A stretch of 64,000 bases of DNA, taken from Lactuca virosa (Eukaryota; Streptophyta; Magnoliopsida; Asterales; Asteraceae). A program made the translations under genes and the position numbers. The notes under the pieces were generated by a model. That model saw only the letters and a list, made by a program, of their open reading frames with translations. It made no database searches and had not been told where the DNA came from. Below are positions 1 to 11,758 of this stretch, piece by piece. The stretch is taken from contig CAKMRJ010005634.1 of assembly GCA_928212115.1 (NCBI GenBank), positions 123,757,797 through 123,821,796 on the forward strand. The letters run 5' to 3'. How positions within the stretch are numbered: the stretch's first letter is position 1; the number at the start of each line of letters is the position of its first letter.

Positions 1-1371
1 TTGTCATACATGGACTGTATCTCGCTGTCCATTGCCTCTTTCCACTTGGCTGACTCAGGGCCTGCCATGGCTTCCGCGTAACTGTTAGGTTCATCCAGAC
101 CTATCAGTGTCTCATCACTGATAAGTGTATCACCTTCCGCAGTAATATGGAATCCATAGTAATGCTCAGGTGCATTCCTAACCCTTGTGGAACGCCTCAG
201 AGGTACAGACTTGTCAATTGGCTCAACAGGAGTTTCCTCCTTAAGTTGAGTGCTAGGGTTTGAAGTTCCTTCACCACTTGACTCTTGAATTTCTTCAAGG
301 TCAACTTGCCTCCCACTGTCTCCTTGGCTTATGAACTCTCTCTCTCGAAAGAAAGCCCTCCTAGCTACAAAGACCACATTCTCACTAGGTCTGTAGAAGA
401 GGTAACCAAAGGATTTCTGTGGGTAGCCGATGAAAATACACCTCTCACTTCGAGGTTCGAGCTTATCATGAGTCTCGCATCTCACGAAAGCATCGCAACC
501 CCAAATCTTAATGTGGTCTAGTTTGGGTACTTTACCAGTCCACATCTCATTAGGAGTTTTGCAACTTTCTTTGTGGGGACTAGATTAAGGATATGGGCGG
601 CAGTCTCTAAGGCATACCCCCAAAATGAGATTGGTAGCGAAGCTCGACTCATCATGGAACGAACCATATCCAACAAGGTTCAATTACGCCTCTCAGCTAC
701 ACCATTCAACTGCGGTGTCCTGGGAGGTGTCAATTGTGAGACAATCCCACATTCCCTAGATAGTCGAGGAACTCTGAACTAAGATACTCACCACCTCGAT
801 CGGATCGAAGCATCTTAATGTTCCTGCCCAATTGATTGTCGACTTCCTGTTTAAACTCTTTAAACCTCTCAAAATTCTCTGACTTATGCTTGATTAAGTA
901 GACATATCCATATCTACTGTAATCATCAGTAAAAGTCAAATAATAACGATTAGCATCCCTTGTGGTATGTTTGAAGGGCCCACACACATCTGTGTGTATA
1001 AGATCCAACAAACCTTCACCCCTATCACAAGAACCTGTGAGGGGTGACTTTATCATTTTTCCAAGTAAGCATGATTCGCAACTATCATCTGACTTTAGGT
1101 CAAATGACTCCAAGACTCCATCCTTTTGGAGTTGGCCTATGCGTTTCTTGCTTATATGTCCAAGACGACAATGCCATAATGATGCTTTATCCAAGTTATT
1201 ATCATTAACAGAATCAATACACAATACATTATTTCCTAAGTTATCAACCACAGATACAGTTTCATACACACCATCACAAGGTAATGCTTTAAAATAAAGA
1301 ACATTATTAAAGAAAGCATTAATCGAACCAACTTCATTATCAAATGAAAAGGTGAAACCTTGTTTATACAA
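1..1371 (-). pseudogene. pol: Copia-1 pol: GAG-pre-integrase, integrase and start of reverse transcriptase
   Basis: The longest clean stretch (730-1371, 213 codons) contains the pre-integrase zinc-binding region LWHCRLGHISKKRIGQ with a following CESCLLGK (HHCC type), then the integrase core with IHTDVCGPF, TFTDDYSRYGYVYL and RSDRGGEY, so two catalytic Asp are visible. Below 730 translation continues in changing frames through the C-terminal integrase region (AERRNRTLLDMVRSMM region around 620-680) to the linker LDEPNSYAEAM and KWKEAMDSEIQSM at 1-100, the usual entry to Copia RT. Integrase would insert element cDNA. The frame changes and the break between 1371 and gag mark it as a pseudogene. 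Confidence 0.9.
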
Positions 1372-1397
1372 TGCATGAAAGGAAATAATATTTCTTG

Positions 1398-2549
1398 CTA
1401 TTTCTGGCGAATAACAAAATTTATCAAATCTAAACTAAACCCAGTACTTAGCGATAAAGTATAAACTCCAATCTTGGTGACAGGTAAAGCTTTCCTATTC
1501 CCCATGATTAAGTTTATTCTTCCATGCTCCACATTCTCACTTCTTCTTAGTCCCTGCAAATCAGAACAGATATGAATACCACAATCGGTATCAAGGACCC
1601 AAGAGTTAGAATGGGGTGCGTTATTAGATAAGATAGAGTAAATACCTGCATGGTTGGGTTTAACTTTCCCATCCTTCACATCTTGCTGGTACTTTGGGCA
1701 GTTCCGCTTCCAATGTGACTTTTCATGGCAATAGAAGCATTCAGCCTCTTTTGGGTCAGAAGAAGGAGTGATGAAACCTTTCTTGGTTCCACTTGAAGAA
1801 GAGCCATCAAGGGTCCTAGCCTTGGTACCCTTCGAAGAGGTCTTCCTCTTCTTCCCTCGACCTTTCCCGATTGCCAAAACCGGGGCGGAGTTTGGAGTAG
1901 GAGTGTTAACAACCGACTTACCCTTAAGACCTGTTTCTGCGGTCTTGAGGAGTCCCTGAAGTTTGCTGAGTGTGACCTCTTCCTTATTCATGTGATATGT
2001 CATGCGAAATTGATCATAGCACGATGGTAAGGAGTGCAAAATGATATCTATTGCAAGCTCCTCAGGGAAGTTCACATTAAGCTTCAGCAACCGATCCACA
2101 TACCTTTGCATTTTCTGCATGTGGCTCGTGACGGATTCCCCGTCCTTCATCATGGTTGTTATGATAGAGCATGTGATTTGATACCTCTCTTGTCGTGCAC
2201 TTTGATGGTATCTTTCCATCAGATCTTGGTGCATTTCAAAAGGGTAGAAGTCCTCATAGGACTTTTGGAGTTCCGCTGTCATGGTGGCCAACATGATGCA
2301 TGCCACTTTTGTAGCATCCCTTTCATGTGCCCGGAAGTCAGCAATCTCCTGGGGAGTTGCAGTGGTCTCATCAATCTCCTTAAGCTCCTTGTCAAGGACA
2401 TATTCTTTGTCCTCGTAGCGGGTAATCATCCTGATGTTTCTGATCCATTCATTGAAGTTGGATCCATCAAAAGTGACTTTCCCACACAAGCTCATAAGGG
2501 TAAAGGAGCCATTAGGATTAGAGCCAGAAGCAGCATTGTTTGAAGACAT
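1398..2549 (-). pseudogene. gag: Copia-1 gag plus protease start
   Basis: The open frame has 383 codons from ATG at 2549. The N-terminal half is a UBN2/retrotran_gag domain (FDGSNFNEWIRNIRMI early, LHSLPSCYDQFRMTYHMN near residue 170). A basic linker is followed by one CCHC zinc knuckle, CFYCHEKSHWKRNC, near residue 272. Then comes the protease entry SNSWVLDTDCGIH; the usual LDTGCG or LDSGCG has become LDTDCG, which alters the active-site Asp-Thr/Ser-Gly. The frame closes at 1398 just after LDLINFVIRQK, and the continuation into pre-integrase is in another frame, so one frameshift separates gag-PR from IN. Gag would form the cytoplasmic virus-like particle. Confidence 0.92.
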
Positions 2550-3345
2550 CTGAAAGAAGAGAACAAGATTAGTTTAGATATTAAGAGGGTCCTTAATAAA
2601 ACACCCAAATGTAATATTAAGGCTAGGATCCAATCACAATATATTATAACTTAGAAGAGGTATGCCGTAATCCAAGCTATAACATATTTGAAAGGTAGGT
2701 GAATGACGATTCACCAACTTCCACCATGAAAAACGAAATATAGATATTAGGTTTTTAATTGGTTCTTAGAAATTCCTAGATTCTTTTGAGATTCAATGAA
2801 CTTTTCAAAGGCATGTTTCAATCTCGAGTGTGCCCTCCAAGTTTTGTCACTGGGATACCGAGGATCACAAAACGAGGTGTGAAGTAACCATGTAAATTAC
2901 TTGGTACCCTTAATGTTTATTACTCAATCGATGTGCCGGTTAACCACACGAGCTGCACCGACCTATAATAAACTTTAAGTCACCCTTTACCTACCTTGTT
3001 AAGTCCAAGTTAGTGTGCCGGTTAACCACACGAGCTCCACTAACGACTTAAACAAAGTGTAAAGTGTAATTTCATGGATTAGCACCTTATTCACATTTTC
3101 CTAAAGTAACTAAGATTGGGAATTTAATAAAAGCATTTAGTTACTTTATGATATTCATCATACTTTTAATGAGAATTTATAAGTCCTTGTCCTACCCGTT
3201 CGGCTAACGACCCTCCACCGATCAAGGAAGCGGTGGGTGAGAGTGGACACCCATTAAGTTGCCATTTTATAGGCAACAACCTTATACCCCCCTTATAGAC
3301 CGACTTCGTGAATGAGGCGTACGAGCGGTAAGACGACTTGGTCTT

Positions 3346-3392
<47 letters not shown>

Positions 3393-4000
3393 TAACTTAT
3401 AATATTATAAAGTATAAGGGTTGAATTTTAACTTTTAAAATTCTAAGGGTTGGAACTAAAGTTTTAATCAAGACTTTACTTGTTCCAAAACTTGAGGGCA
3501 AGTTTTGTAAACTTCCAAAACTTTTCATTTCTTATAACTTATGAATTAATTGAGTAATAAAAATGAAGACTCTTCATTTTTATAACTCTTGTGTTCTTTT
3601 AATGGCTTTAATAAAAGTGAGACTTTTGGTTTTCCATAACTTGAGAACAAGTTATGGACTCCATTAAAACACATTATGATCATGAATTAAACTACCATGA
3701 AGGTTACAAACAATTCCTATGATCATCTAATCTTCATAAGTTCAAGAACATGAATATGAACACTTTCAAGAATCAAAAATTACACTTAAAAAAAACTTGT
3801 AATTTTGATAATTGCCATTGTAAATGGATTAGTATAAATATTACACCATCTAAAACAAGTTTTAAAACATCAAAACAGTTTAGAGTAATGTTTCTAGTCC
3901 ATTTCCAGCAACAAATGTGCAAACTTTCATACGTGCAGAAAACAGAAAAACGATTTTTTTAAAGCAGTTTGCACAAAAAAAAAACAACAAACAAACCTAG
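2550..4000 (-). other. Copia-1 5' leader, non-coding, with a twice-repeated motif
   Basis: There is no coding signal between the primer-binding site and gag. A 23-base block beginning TGTGCCGGTTAACCACACG on the plus strand occurs at 2932-2954 and again at 3014-3036. Related blocks occur in the leaders of Copia-2 and Copia-4. A further shared block (about 3180-3345) contains the small-frame shadow read as CPLSPTASLIGGGSLAERVG. It matches 32350-32480 of Copia-4 at DNA level, so I do not call it a gene. An AT dinucleotide run lies at 3352-3389. Confidence 0.75.
3352..3389. repeat. (AT)n microsatellite in Copia-1 leader
   Basis: An uninterrupted alternating AT run, introduced by catacatata. Confidence 0.9.
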
Positions 4001-4012
4001 GCTCTGATACCA
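4001..4012 (-). promoter_or_regulatory. Copia-1 primer-binding site (initiator Met tRNA)
   Basis: The minus strand reads TGGTATCAGAGC, the standard complement to the 3' end of plant initiator methionine tRNA. It lies one base inside the LTR end at 4014. It would prime minus-strand cDNA synthesis. Confidence 0.93.
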
Positions 4013-4013
4013 C

Positions 4014-4760
4014 TGATGGGTTTTGAGCATTCTAACACTTCCTAAGTGTACATGCAACCCTAATAACCTTGGATCTATGTTTGTCTAATAATCATGCAAA
4101 GTTGAATTCCAAGGTTATATTCCTATCTAGCATACATGGGGAACATTTTTAACTTGAATGAAAGATAGAATAACTTACCTTGTTGTTGATTATGATCCTT
4201 GAAACCTTGTGAGCCTAGCACCCCAAGTGTGATGCCTCAAATGCTTCACACAACACCAAATGCAAAGGAGTAAACTTTGAGAGAATCTTACACTTGCAAA
4301 ATCGGCTCTAGCCCTCTTGTTTCTTAGTGTCACCGATTTTGGGGAGAACACCTTTGTTTATATAGTGTGTTGCATTAGGTAAACCCTAATGTAACATGAC
4401 TCTTCATTTCATGATCCATGGGTTAACTCCATGGAGCATCCATGGAGCATCCTATGGGTGGAACCCAACTTGATAATCCATGGAGCCTCTTAGCCCACTA
4501 TATAAGATATGGAAGATTTACATAATCCACCCATATATATTTAATTAGTTATCTTTTGATCACTTAATTAATTCTTGATCAAACTAATTAAATAATATTA
4601 TTAATATATTAGAACTTATAATATATTAATAAACCATAAGTGTTATTTCTCTCATTTTAGTTTATCCAATTGCATGGTGCCATGCAACCCAAATGGACCA
4701 TGCCGGGTCGGGTCAAGTACATACCATAAATAGTTATGGACTTATACACCTTATCCAACA
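4014..4760 (-). repeat. Copia-1 5' LTR (747 bp)
   Basis: On the minus strand the LTR starts TGTTGGATAAGG (4760 downward) and ends CCCATCA one base before the primer-binding site. The outer end abuts Gypsy-A RNase H coding sequence exactly, which fixes the boundary. The ends match imperfectly (TGTTGG versus TGATGG on the other strand). The partner LTR is outside the window, so the age cannot be estimated. Confidence 0.88.
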
Positions 4761-5930
4761 GGATACTCAACCGCCTTGCGGCTGAGAGCATCGGCCACCA
4801 TGTTGCCCTTCCCTGGATGGTAAAAGATCTCAAAATCATAATCCTTCACTGCATCCAACCACCTACGCCGCCGCATGTTCATATTTGGCTGATCCATCAA
4901 ATACCCCAGACTCTTGTGATCCGTGTAGATCGTATAACGGACCCTATAGAGGTAATGCCGCCAAATCTTGAGGGCGAACACCACAGCCCCCAACTCCAAA
5001 TAATGCGTAGGATAGTTTGCCTCATGAGGCTTTAGCTGCCTCGTAGCGTAAACGATAACGCAACCCCTCTACATCACAACTGCCCCCAAGCCTGTGATCA
5101 AACACATCATAATAAACCACAAAATCATCAACGCCCTCTGGCAAGGTCAGAATCGGCATCTCACACAATTTCTGCCTCAACATCTCAAAATCTTCCTGTT
5201 GCACAGACCCCTAATAAAACGTGATGATCTTCTTCATCAACCGAGTCAAAGGATCTGCTATCTTGGAGAAATCCCGAATAAATATCCGATAGTAACCTGC
5301 CAAACCAAGAAAACTCCGAATCTCAGATGGACACTTTAGAATCTCGTATCTCATCACTGCCTCGACCTTGGCCGGATCGACCAGAATACCGTTCTGGTTG
5401 ACAAGGTTCCCTAGAAAATGCACCTCGCACAATCAGAACTCACACTTGGAGAACTTCTCATACAGTCTCTCCCACCTCAAGGTCTCCAATACCTCCCTCA
5501 GATACTCCTCATGTAGCTCCTGGGTCTTATAATAGACCAGGATGTCATCGTTAAACACAATGACATACCGATCCAACATGGGTCTGCATACGCGACTCAT
5601 GAGGTCCATGAATGCTGCTGGAGCACTGGTGAGCCCGAAGGGCATCACCACGAACTTGTAATGACCATAACGAGTCCGGAAGGCTGTCTTTTGCGTATCC
5701 TCTTCTCTGACCCTCATCTGATGATAATCCGAACGCAGATTAATCTTGGAAAACCAAGATGCACCCTGAAGCTGGTCAAAAAAATCGTCAATCGTCGGGA
5801 GTGGATAATGGTTCTTCACTGTTAGCTTATTCTGCTCCCGGTAGTCAATACACATCCGATATGACCCATCATTCTTCTTCACAAACAGGATCGGCGCTCC
5901 CCATGGCGAACTACTCGGCCGAATGAACCC
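4761..5930 (-). pseudogene. pol: Gypsy-A reverse transcriptase and RNase H (N-terminal part)
   Basis: Frames at 5433-5882, 5211-5432, 5022-5204 and 4761-4999 together give Gypsy RT followed by RNase H. RT shows [38 protein letters not shown] and [11 protein letters not shown] (the FxDD box with both Asp). The first palm Asp has changed: [10 protein letters not shown] instead of the usual [10 protein letters not shown]. The connection is [19 protein letters not shown]. RNase H has [30 protein letters not shown] and HPGKGNMVADALSRK and stops at 4761 where Copia-1 is inserted. Several stops and frame changes make it inactive. Confidence 0.9.
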
Positions 5931-6039
5931 TTTGTCTAACAGCTTCTACAGCTGTGTAGAATACTCCTACATCTCTATAGGTGCTCACTGAGAAGGTGCT
6001 TTGTCTATCGGAGCCGCACCAGGAAGCAAGTCAATCCGA

Positions 6040-6970
6040 AACTCCACTAGCCTCTACAGAGGCACTCCGGGCAAGTCATCAGGGAACACATCCGAATATT
6101 CCCTAACAACCAGAACATCATCCATAGTCGCCTTACCCTTCTCCCGGGTATCCATAACATAGGCGATAAATTCGAAACAACCTTGCTGAAGATAGCGTCT
6201 GGCCCTAGCTGTTGAAAATAAAAGTGGCCCGCACTGAACACCCTCTCCCTAACTACCAAATCTACCCCACTTGGGGTTCGGATACGCACCAACTGCTGCT
6301 CGCAATCAATCACTGCCCCATTCGGGCTCAACCAATCCATCCCACATCATAACTTTTCTCTCACGCAGGGGAATATGAACCAATCAATTACATACCGCTC
6401 TCTGAACAACTCAATAAGACAAACCCCGATGAACCCTAGATACTCGGACAATTGCTTATAAATAATCTCAACCTCTAACGGAAAATTCAACTCCCCTGGA
6501 CGATCAGGAAGCCTCTAAGCGCAAGAGATACAAAAAGATCGGGAAGCCCCCGAATCAAATAATACCAAGCTAGAGATACCGTTCACAAGGCACGATCCTA
6601 AAACAAAGCACACACATATAAGCATACAAATCAACATAAATAAATAGACAAGGATAAGATACATACCCGTCACCATATCAGGTGTTGCATGAGCCTCCTT
6701 AGCTGTCAGCTGAAAAGCCCTGTTCCTCACAACAGGCGCATCCGCCTTGCCCTGACGACCATTAGTAATCCGTAAAGTCACTGGAGCAGGTGCTACCACT
6801 GGTCCTACTACTACTAAACTCGGGTAATTAGCCTTCTTATGGCCCCTCGGATTGCAATGAAAGCAAATCAGACAAGATAGCTGGGTGGTGGTGGTAGTAG
6901 TATAATCCCTGTTGATATGACCTGTCCTGCCGTACATTAAGTTGCCAGAACCACCCACCCTGCACGCCCC
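6040..6970 (-). pseudogene. Gypsy-A zinc knuckle and protease region
   Basis: At 6515-6958 the minus frame has a single CCHC-like knuckle CFHCNPRGHKKANYPS, in which the last Cys is Tyr. It runs on to the aspartic protease active site SLVLFDSGASRSFCI near its end. The protease continues in another frame at 6047-6340, with MDWLSPNGAVIDC (the conserved GMDWL block) and VRIRTPSGVDLVV. The region in between holds stops. Low-complexity Thr codons (around 6880-6905) lie just before the knuckle. Confidence 0.82.
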
Positions 6971-6975
6971 AACGT

Positions 6976-7110
6976 GTGCCTTTCTGCACTTGCCACAATG
7001 ACCCAGAACTTACTGGCCTCTCGATCTCGAGTCAAAAACCTTGGGCCTCTTGCTCGAACCCTCTGAACCCTAAACTTGATCCGGTTTCCTCTTCCTCTCT
7101 ATCTCCAAGT

Positions 7111-7155
<45 letters not shown>

Positions 7156-7894
7156 GCCCTTGCTATCATATCATCCAGTGTCCTGCAACTGGATCGGCTC
7201 GCAAACTGCCTGATATCACTCTTCACCATCTTATGGTACCTCGCATTCTTCATCTCCTCATCCGCCACATACTGCAAAACCAATAACGCCCTCTCACGAA
7301 ACATAGCAGTGATCTCCACTATCGTCTCAGTAGTCTGGCGAAGGTCCTGGAACTCCCTCGCCAACTGCTGGACCTTAATCACAGGTGCAAACTCAGCCCA
7401 AAATCTTGTCAGAAAATTCTCCTAAGTCATGGACTAAATCGCCTCGCTTCCCAAGGCATGTCCAACCTCCTCCCACCAATCTCAAGCTCTGTCTTTCAAA
7501 AGACATGATGCAAGTGTGACCTTTGCCTCATCAGGATAAAGCTAGATCGGAAAGCGTTCCCGAAATCTGCTAACCAACGCTTGCTCACAATTAGGTCCAT
7601 CTTCCCGAAGAACTCTGGGGCTCCACATACCTAGAACTCACAAAAAGTTAAAGTGCGAGCTCCCATCATCACAACCATATCATAACGAAAAGCGCCTAAT
7701 TGCTCATCCAAAATCTTTAGGTTACCCTCCTTGACTGCGTTGAAGATCAGAGGAGTCTGCTTAAGAATAATACAGGTAATCTTAGTCGAAATGAACTCCC
7801 GCATCTGATCATCCAAATGTTCGACTCCAAAGCTCGAACCTGAATTCTCACCCACACTAGAACCACAACCAGATCCTCCTGGAGTGACCACCAT
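6976..7894 (-). pseudogene. gag: Gypsy-A gag with an expanded Arg-Glu repeat
   Basis: The start is taken as ATG at 7894 (MVVTPGGSGCGSS), followed by QMREFISTKIT. The central gag region lies in shifted frames (7383-7630, with the DWWEEVGHALGSEA stretch) and in 7110-7382 (FQDLRQTTETIVEITAMFRERAL). At 7112-7151 an uninterrupted CT repeat is read on the minus strand as alternating Glu-Arg after MIARAKERE. At least two frameshifts and stops are present. Gag would be the capsid protein; this copy is dead. Confidence 0.82.
7112..7151. repeat. (CT)n microsatellite inside Gypsy-A gag
   Basis: A run of about twenty CT dinucleotides lies within the gag reading frame, translating as (Arg-Glu)n on the minus strand. 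Confidence 0.93.
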
Positions 7895-7923
7895 ACTAAA
7901 AATGGACCATTCAAACCCTTAGA

Positions 7924-7925
<2 letters not shown>

Positions 7926-8012
<87 letters not shown>
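7926..8012. repeat. Compound (AC)n(AT)n microsatellite
   Basis: About fifteen AC dinucleotides pass directly into about twenty-nine AT dinucleotides, ending at taatcatcg. Confidence 0.93.
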
Positions 8013-8014
<2 letters not shown>

Positions 8015-8399
8015 CATCGAGGAATCCCATACTCTACAAGCTTCCCAGTATCATCGCGGCTTTCCTTGACTCGAGTACGGATCCTCTGCTTTCAGTAGTA
8101 TGGGCCCGTACTACCTTCTACATTTATCCATACTTTCCTCAAGTAGTGTGCTGTTGCCCTAGTTTTTCCTAGGGCAACCCCCACACTACTCTCCGCCATC
8201 AACTGCAGAAGGAACTCGCCTAACACCCTCTTGACTAGCTCACAAATATAATCACATATCACCGACACTAGATAATTCTTCGAATGAAAGGTCTCACACT
8301 ACAACGGTTGGAATCAGACAAGAGCTATGTAACAAAGTTAAAACGAAACCTTTTAAAATTATATAGTCTCAATGATGTGTAACTTAGCATATTTTCTTA

Positions 8400-8610
8400 G
8401 GGGGTGTTTGGATTAGCTTATTAGCTTACTTGTGGTGGGAATAAACAATAAGCAAGGGGGAGATGCTTATAAGAATTAGCTTATTTAGCTTATTCCTAAC
8501 ATAATAAGCTGATTTTTAAGGATTTTATTCAACCACTTAAACTTAGCTTATTGTGGTGGGAATAAGCAATAAGCAAGAAGCACCCTCTTTTATTCCTATT
8601 CAAACACCCC
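8400..8610. mobile_element. Tourist-like MITE (PIF/Harbinger type), 211 bp
   Basis: The element begins GGGGGTGTTTGGATTAG and ends with the inverted complement TTCAAACACCCC. It is flanked by TTA on both sides (8397-8399 and 8611-8613), the 3-bp target duplication of PIF/Harbinger elements. Internally it repeats TTAGCTTATT and GGTGGGAATAA(A/G)CAATAAGCAAG in both halves and has no coding capacity. It sits in the leader of Gypsy-A, so it arrived after that element. An hAT origin is less likely because no 8-bp duplication is seen. Confidence 0.78.
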
Positions 8611-9018
8611 TTACTAGCTAGATGAAGTTAATGAGAGCTCTTAAAATCACAAAGCAAGCAAAATTTGAGCGTTGAGTAATCGGAATCGAGCATAACCTAA
8701 ACAGGTAATCATATCACTGACTGATCAGTACTAGCATGCAAGTCTACAAGCTCATACAACAGGCATACAAAGGCATCTCTTCTAGATCCTTAGCCCAAGC
8801 TAGCATGCGATTCACAGATTCATAATTCAATGCATAATCATAAAACAAATATGGATATTTTGGGAAAACTTACTTGAGCTCGGTCGATTACATGCTCCAT
8901 ACCCCTTTCTTTTATTAGAAAAACGCTTTAATAAAACTTTTTAGTTTATAAAAATCTACCAAACCCTCTGTTTGAGTTTTGATACACCTAATGGTATGCA
9001 CAAATCCCTCAAACCAAG

Positions 9019-9031
9019 GCTCTGATACCAA
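9019..9031 (-). promoter_or_regulatory. Gypsy-A primer-binding site (initiator Met tRNA)
   Basis: The minus strand reads TTGGTATCAGAGC followed by CTTGG, two bases inside the LTR end at 9034. Confidence 0.92.
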
Positions 9032-9033
9032 CT

Positions 9034-9811
9034 TGTAATGTCCCAAAAAATTAAGACCAAAAATTTCATTTTAATAATAGTAAAATCATCATCCAAAACG
9101 TGTTCGTAAAACCATAAAAGAAAATCAGAGTATGTCAATAATCATCCAAGTACATCAAATCACAAAATGTGGAACAACGTGGTGTGGGTGATGCAATCAT
9201 CCCGAGCCTTTTCCCTTCGATCCGGAAGTACCTGAAACATAAAATGCAAACCGTAAGCACGAAGCTTAGTGAGTTCCCCAAAATACCTCATGCCATACAT
9301 ATCAAACATACAATGGGCCACGCCCAACAACCATCAGGCCCCTTCGGGCATTGAGTCCCGTTCGGAACAGATCTATTAATAATATGAGATGGGCTCCATC
9401 TCATTACATTCATCAGGCCCCGCCAGGTATATATATATAGACACGTAAAACACATGCAAGGATTTAATCAAAGTTAGTGCCCAAAGATCATGTTTTGAGT
9501 CTAGTATCTCCATAATTTTTTCCTTGGACTGTTGGTGACCGGAACTATGGTGAAAATTATCATTTTCACTGTCTGGTCCAAAATTTGCTGCGTTGATATA
9601 TTGTTTTGTAAATCACAGAAAACTAATTACGCTTAGTGTAATATATCCATGGAAAGGCATTGAGTTGAAATTTATGGATATGAAATAATATTGTATATTG
9701 AAGGGGTCCAAGGGGAGAAAACTAGATCTTGAATAGGCTGTTGTTTTGAAGTTAAAAGTTGGAATTGGAACTAGGGGTTAATTAGTTTGGATTATAGGCT
9801 AAGGTTTCTTA
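9034..9811 (-). repeat. Gypsy-A 5' LTR, piece 1 (3' end of the LTR)
   Basis: It begins on the plus strand with TGTAATGTCCC, next to the primer-binding site. It runs until Copia-2 interrupts at 9812. Its sequence continues at 23552 after Copia-2, with TCTTA before and ACTTA after as a slightly diverged 5-bp target duplication. Non-coding, with a short AT run near 9430. Confidence 0.8.
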
Positions 9812-10547
9812 TGATGGAAGGTGTGTCCAAGCTCATTAACTATTAGTAATATTTCTAATAACAACATGGTCCTCTTGGGTTTCGCTCAAGACTCAAATTA
9901 AGTAAAATTGGTAAAGGAGATGGTTTAATAATTAATTAAAAACTAATTACAAAACAATTTGGGAATTAATTAACAGTTTAATTAATAGAAAATTTTAATA
10001 TCAATTAATCTATAGTTGATTAATCAGGAATATTCTAGAACCCTAGGAAGAAGGGTGGTGGATGAAAATTCCCTTTGGATAAGGGGAACTACGTTCTTAG
10101 GGTTATCCATCCCAGACGGGCTTGAGGATAAAACCAAGGAAGGTATCCAAGGCTATAAATAGGGCCTTAGCGATTCATTCTTCCATGCTCATTCTTGGCT
10201 TGAAGTTTCATATCTTCTTTCTTTCTCCTTCTGGAAGAATCTCCTATAGTTCATCCCCTCCTAGTTATTTTGATTCTTCTCTTTGAGTTCATTGGGTGTG
10301 AACAAAGAGATAGATTCTGATTTGGGTCCTGATCATCCAAACAAGGTGGCACACACAAGTGCTCAAACGCGAAGGTCTTTGGCTACAAAAGAAGTATGCA
10401 ATTCTTCCTTTGTATTTTTGTTTTCTATGGTAGATGTAATTAGTATGAAACCATATATCCAAAGGTTGCATGTACACTTAGGTATGTTGTAGTTTCGATT
10501 TTTTCTTTCCCTAGTTTAGAGTGTATTTGATGCGTAAAAACCTAACA
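9812..10547 (+). repeat. Copia-2 5' LTR (736 bp)
   Basis: It begins TGATGGAAGGTGTGTCC and ends AAAACCTAACA one base before the primer-binding site. It aligns along its length with 22796-23551, sharing for example TCATTAACTATT and the block GGTGGCACACAC. TATAAATAGG (about 10155) is a plausible promoter TATA box. Confidence 0.9.
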
Positions 10548-10548
10548 G

Positions 10549-10560
10549 TGGTATCAGAGC
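10549..10560 (+). promoter_or_regulatory. Copia-2 primer-binding site (initiator Met tRNA)
   Basis: The sequence TGGTATCAGAGC, continuing CATTGGTTG, lies one base after the LTR end. Confidence 0.95.
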
Positions 10561-11758
10561 CATTGGTTGATAACTACATTCACCCAAGATCCATAGTTTC
10601 TGTACATGCTTGATTTAAATTGAATGAAAGAAGAAAGATTAAAAAATCATAATTGAAAAAACCTTTAATCGCAACTCACGATATGAGAACTTGCCGGATT
10701 AGGGTTTCCCTATTTTTAAAATTTTTAAAATTTGATGATTTACTAAATATGGATAAATACCATATTTAGAATATTTTAAATCTAGAAAATTGATAAATAT
10801 TATTTAAATATGATTATTTAAATTTGAATATTTATTTATTATTTAAATAGTGAATTTAGATGTTTAATATTGTTTATAATAGTGATCTATGAATTTGAAT
10901 ATTAACCCCTCGTGATTTATTAATTATTACATTGCGTCCTCGCAATTAGTTAGAAGTAATATTAGACAACCAAATTTAAAGAGTTTTAAATTAGCCCATT
11001 ATATACATTAGAATTATATCTACTATATGTATCAGAAAGTTACAACATATGTCACATGTTTTAAATATTGACATTGTCAGTCTTATCATTACTAGACTCA
11101 CCCATTCTAATGTAGGGGTTTAAGGAGTTCTCTATGATTCCTTATATGGTCGGTTTTTAATATGCGTCGTTCTTACCACCCTCACCGCCCTATTGCATTT
11201 TGAGAATTGAGTTTATGAAAGGGATTGATAGTGATAATGGTCAATCTAAAAGTATTCTAAATACAAGAATAAAACAAAAAACCATTTTAATTTAAAGTGA
11301 ATCTGATGTTATCCATAAAAATTTCACATTCTCTTTATAACTTGTTGATGAAGCTCGTGTCGTTAATCGACACGTCAATTTGAGAGTATAAGTAGGGAAT
11401 GATGTGAGACTTTTGAATCTCAAGGGTAACTTGAGTCGGGGAGCACATAATTTTATGTGGTTGGTTCACCATCTGTTCAATGATCCGCGACATCCCCATC
11501 ATTGAATTTGAAATAAACATAATCCCAGATTAACATGCCATTGATAGTCAACGAATCTCAAAGATCTAGGAATTTCATAGTGATCAAAATTGACAAAGAG
11601 TTTTGTCTACGTAAATGACTTTGTGGAGTGTTTACGATATCCCTTTAAATATCATGAAGCCAAATATGGATCCTAGCCTTAATCTAATAATTTGATTTAG
11701 GGTGATTATTTATTAAGGATTTTACATATCGAACTAATTGGAATCTTATAATTTGTAG
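10561..11758 (+). other. Copia-2 5' leader, non-coding
   Basis: AT-rich with no supportable gene. At 11352-11374 it carries the leader motif shared with Copia-1 and Copia-4, here able to pair perfectly as CGTGTCG...CGACACG around TTAAT. Another shared block (11524-11580, containing AAAGATCTAGGAATTTCATA) matches the Copia-4 leader at 32840-32900. Confidence 0.72.

Larger units (their letters stand above)
1..4760 (-). mobile_element. Copia-1: Ty1/Copia LTR retrotransposon, 5' half, truncated by the window edge
   Basis: Reading right to left on the minus strand the order is LTR (4014-4760), primer-binding site (4001-4012), a 1.45 kb leader, gag (1398-2549), then integrase and the beginning of reverse transcriptase down to base 1. 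The integrase before reverse transcriptase order is diagnostic for Copia. The rest of RT, RNase H and the 3' LTR lie left of the window. It is inserted in the RNase H coding region of Gypsy-A: Gypsy sequence begins immediately at 4761, where the target duplication would read GGATA; its partner is out of view. Frameshifts in gag-pol show that it is not autonomous. The leader and proteins resemble those of Copia-2 and Copia-4, so the three form one lineage, which I do not name. Confidence 0.93.
7895..9018 (-). other. Gypsy-A 5' leader, non-coding
   Basis: No convincing coding sequence lies between the primer-binding site and gag. It contains a compound AC then AT microsatellite (7926-8012) and a MITE (8400-8610). 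It lacks the additional ORF seen at this place in Gypsy-B and Gypsy-C. Confidence 0.7.

Noticed and set aside
2034..2543. A 169-codon plus-strand frame
   Set aside because: Antisense shadow of Copia-1 gag.
10549..10560. tRNA gene remains suggested by TGGTATCAGAGC
   Set aside because: It is the retroelement primer-binding site; no cloverleaf can be formed around it.
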